Shown piece by piece: positions 62,843-64,000 of a stretch of 64,000 bases of DNA; the first letter of the stretch is position 1; each line of letters begins with the position of its first letter. Origin of the DNA: Nitrospirota bacterium. GTDB taxonomy: Bacteria > Nitrospirota > Thermodesulfovibrionia > UBA6902. Position numbers and translations under genes: made by a program. The DNA lies in assembly GCA_016213945.1 (NCBI GenBank), contig JACQZF010000039.1, positions 54,421-118,420 on the forward strand. Reading direction: 5' to 3'. The notes under the pieces were generated by a model, which saw only the letters and a program-made list of their open reading frames with translations, searched no databases and was not told the origin of the DNA.

Positions 62843-64000
62843 TTAACCCTCTTCAGGCACAGGGACAGTATCTTTCCCGATCTCTTTAAGCAGGGTTATC
62901 TTTGTCCCGCCGGGTACGCTTTCAACTTGCAGGTCATTAAGGTACGATTTAATGCGGTTGCGGTCATTGTCCTGCGGGACAAAATCCTTCCGGGGGATCG
63001 TAACTTCGGCGAAGAAGGTATTTTCTTTTAATCTGAATTTCAGGTTACAGTTTTCAAGGGCAGGCTCACTGGTCCCGATAACATTTGCAAACAGGTCGGA
63101 CAGCGCGATCTGCAATTGCCCGACAACCTGCGGCGGCATATTAAAACTTCTCCCCATGCTTTCGACAGCCCTTAGCGCTACCAGCACCGACTTCGGTTCA
63201 GCAGGGATCGTCATGTTGTAGGACGGCGAGGTGTCAACAACTCTTACCTGCTGACGTTTGTCTCCCATGAGCGCGTCTTTTATTTTGCCTGATTGTTCTT
63301 TTTCAATTTCCCTTAGATACAGCCCCTTAATAACATCGATCAATATTTTATCGTCAACGGGTTCGATCTCGCTGAAGGCGGTCTCAACCACGCCGGCATT
63401 ATGAAGGAGATTCATTACGTGTTCGAGGTCTTCATGCCCGATGGAAAGCGCTTCAGAAAGGTTTGATGAGACAGTGTCCGGATCGCTTTCATAGAGATGG
63501 TCGAGCACTCTGAGGGAAGGTTTCCTGAGATCGAATTGCGGAATGTACGTTTTCAAAATTGACGTCCAGTATTTGAATGTTTTCCCCCTTGTGATCTCAT
63601 TGAAATATACGAGCCAGAGATCATCCTGGGAAAATAAGCTGCCTGCCTGCCGCGCTGCCTGGATGAAATTTTTGATATAGAAGGGGTTTCCGTCAAACAG
63701 GCCAATGAAGTCATCCAATTCGGTCCGTACATTCAACCCGTACGTCTGACTGAGCGCGGCAAATAATTCTCTGGTGTTGTCATGTCCCAGCCCTGTCAAG
63801 TTGAACAATTCGAGGTATTCGCCGAATAACGTGTCTTCAAAGAACATCCTGTCAAGCTCTGACTTGTTGCCTGAGAAAATATGGGGGGTATAGCGGAATT
63901 TGACCGGGACTTCAAAAAGCGTCCAGTAGTTCTTATTGCCGTCAACCGGATTTATCTCACAGAATTTCCTTATCTTATGGAAATCGTCTATCATCACGAT
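62843..64000 (-). CDS. ATPase with C-terminal anti-sigma/histidine kinase-like domain (5' part outside window)
   Basis: At least 385 residues, cut at the right edge. The visible start reads IVMIDDFHKIRKF, a Walker B motif of a STAND/AAA-type ATPase, followed by helical ATPase lid and linker parts (GLFDGNPFYIKNFIQAARQA; YWTSILKTYIPQFDLRKPSL; a winged-helix-like segment near LDHLYESDPDTVSSNLSEAL). The C-terminal 130 residues (YNMTIPAEPKSVLVALRAVE, VVGQLQIALSDLFANVIGTS) match the RsbW/anti-sigma HATPase_c pattern, with the asparagine-containing N-box near DLFANVIG. It may sense a signal and control partner switching. Gene name unknown. Confidence 0.72.
   Translation of the reverse strand: MVMIDDFHKIRKFCEINPVDGNKNYWTLFEVPVKFRYTPHIFSGNKSELDRMFFEDTLFGEYLELFNLTGLGHDNTRELFAALSQTYGLNVRTELDDFIGLFDGNPFYIKNFIQAARQAGSLFSQDDLWLVYFNEITRGKTFKYWTSILKTYIPQFDLRKPSLRVLDHLYESDPDTVSSNLSEALSIGHEDLEHVMNLLHNAGVVETAFSEIEPVDDKILIDVIKGLYLREIEKEQSGKIKDALMGDKRQQVRVVDTSPSYNMTIPAEPKSVLVALRAVESMGRSFNMPPQVVGQLQIALSDLFANVIGTSEPALENCNLKFRLKENTFFAEVTIPRKDFVPQDNDRNRIKSYLNDLQVESVPGGTKITLLKEIGKDTVPVPEEG

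Overview
The window looks like chromosome of a Gram-negative, probably anaerobic bacterium of the Nitrospirota (Thermodesulfovibrionia-like) or a neighbouring deep lineage. This is inference from gene content: a TPP-riboswitch thi operon with a HydG-like ThiH, Mla-type lipid transport, TolC/RND/MacAB efflux, a PEP-CTERM surface protein, a YedE-type sulfur transporter, HD-GYP/chemotaxis genes, a predicted selenoprotein, and many interspersed repeats of several families. No rRNA or tRNA gene, CRISPR array or complete insertion sequence was recognised, so placement rests on protein families only.

Layout. 1-3612 (minus): thiamine operon, promoter - TPP riboswitch - terminator - thiH(HydG-like) - thiS - thiG - thiE - thiC (cut by the edge). 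3651-9013 (minus): EamA transporter, sigma54-type response regulator, gatB, gatA. 9401-11305 (plus): glgB, ending at a bidirectional terminator. 11383-19528 (minus): a secreted-protein operon with a putative sigma54 promoter, made of a small secreted protein, a 2354-residue M6 protease/RCC1/MopE/lectin/dockerin protein, and a PEP-CTERM protein with a cohesin-like domain. 19763-24029 (minus): B12 radical SAM protein, FAD oxidoreductase, TusA-like protein, YedE. 24164-29155 (plus): mlaE-mlaF-mlaD, secreted cyclophilin, nucleotidyltransferase-like protein, TPM protein. 29162-31792 (minus): MCP and HD-GYP genes behind a sigma28-type promoter. 32073-34907: lemA, a UxxC thioredoxin-like selenoprotein whose in-frame TGA splits it for ordinary gene callers, a two-CW protein, rlmI. 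34987-46101 (plus): TetR-controlled efflux cluster (TolC, RND adaptor, RND pump, second TolC, MacA, split MacB). 46211-47591: gene remnants plus a HigB/HigA-type pair. 48763-56065 (plus): type III restriction-modification operon whose mod gene carries an in-frame ochre codon, with an AAA ATPase + DUF4276/TOPRIM-like pair between mod and res. 56130-64000: orphan HlyD adaptor, VapBC-type pair, accA, dnaE, and the 3' part of an ATPase/anti-sigma-like gene.

The most unusual trait is the density and nature of repeats. At least eleven loci carry short arrays of a 7-bp period: the unit differs from locus to locus, but copy number (about 4-5) and often an inverted second arm are shared. They lie between genes, at the ends of genes (supplying C-termini or stop codons), inside thiE and a tolC gene, and in one case encode the hydrophobic core of a lipoprotein signal peptide. 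Four further palindromic or inverted families lie in intergenic spaces and also in frame inside a B12 radical SAM gene, dnaE and mod, reminiscent of Rickettsia palindromic elements.

Other leads: a selenocysteine thioredoxin with a well-formed bSECIS hairpin; a predicted cohesin-dockerin partnership between an anchored PEP-CTERM protein and a giant secreted protease; and a composite defence island.
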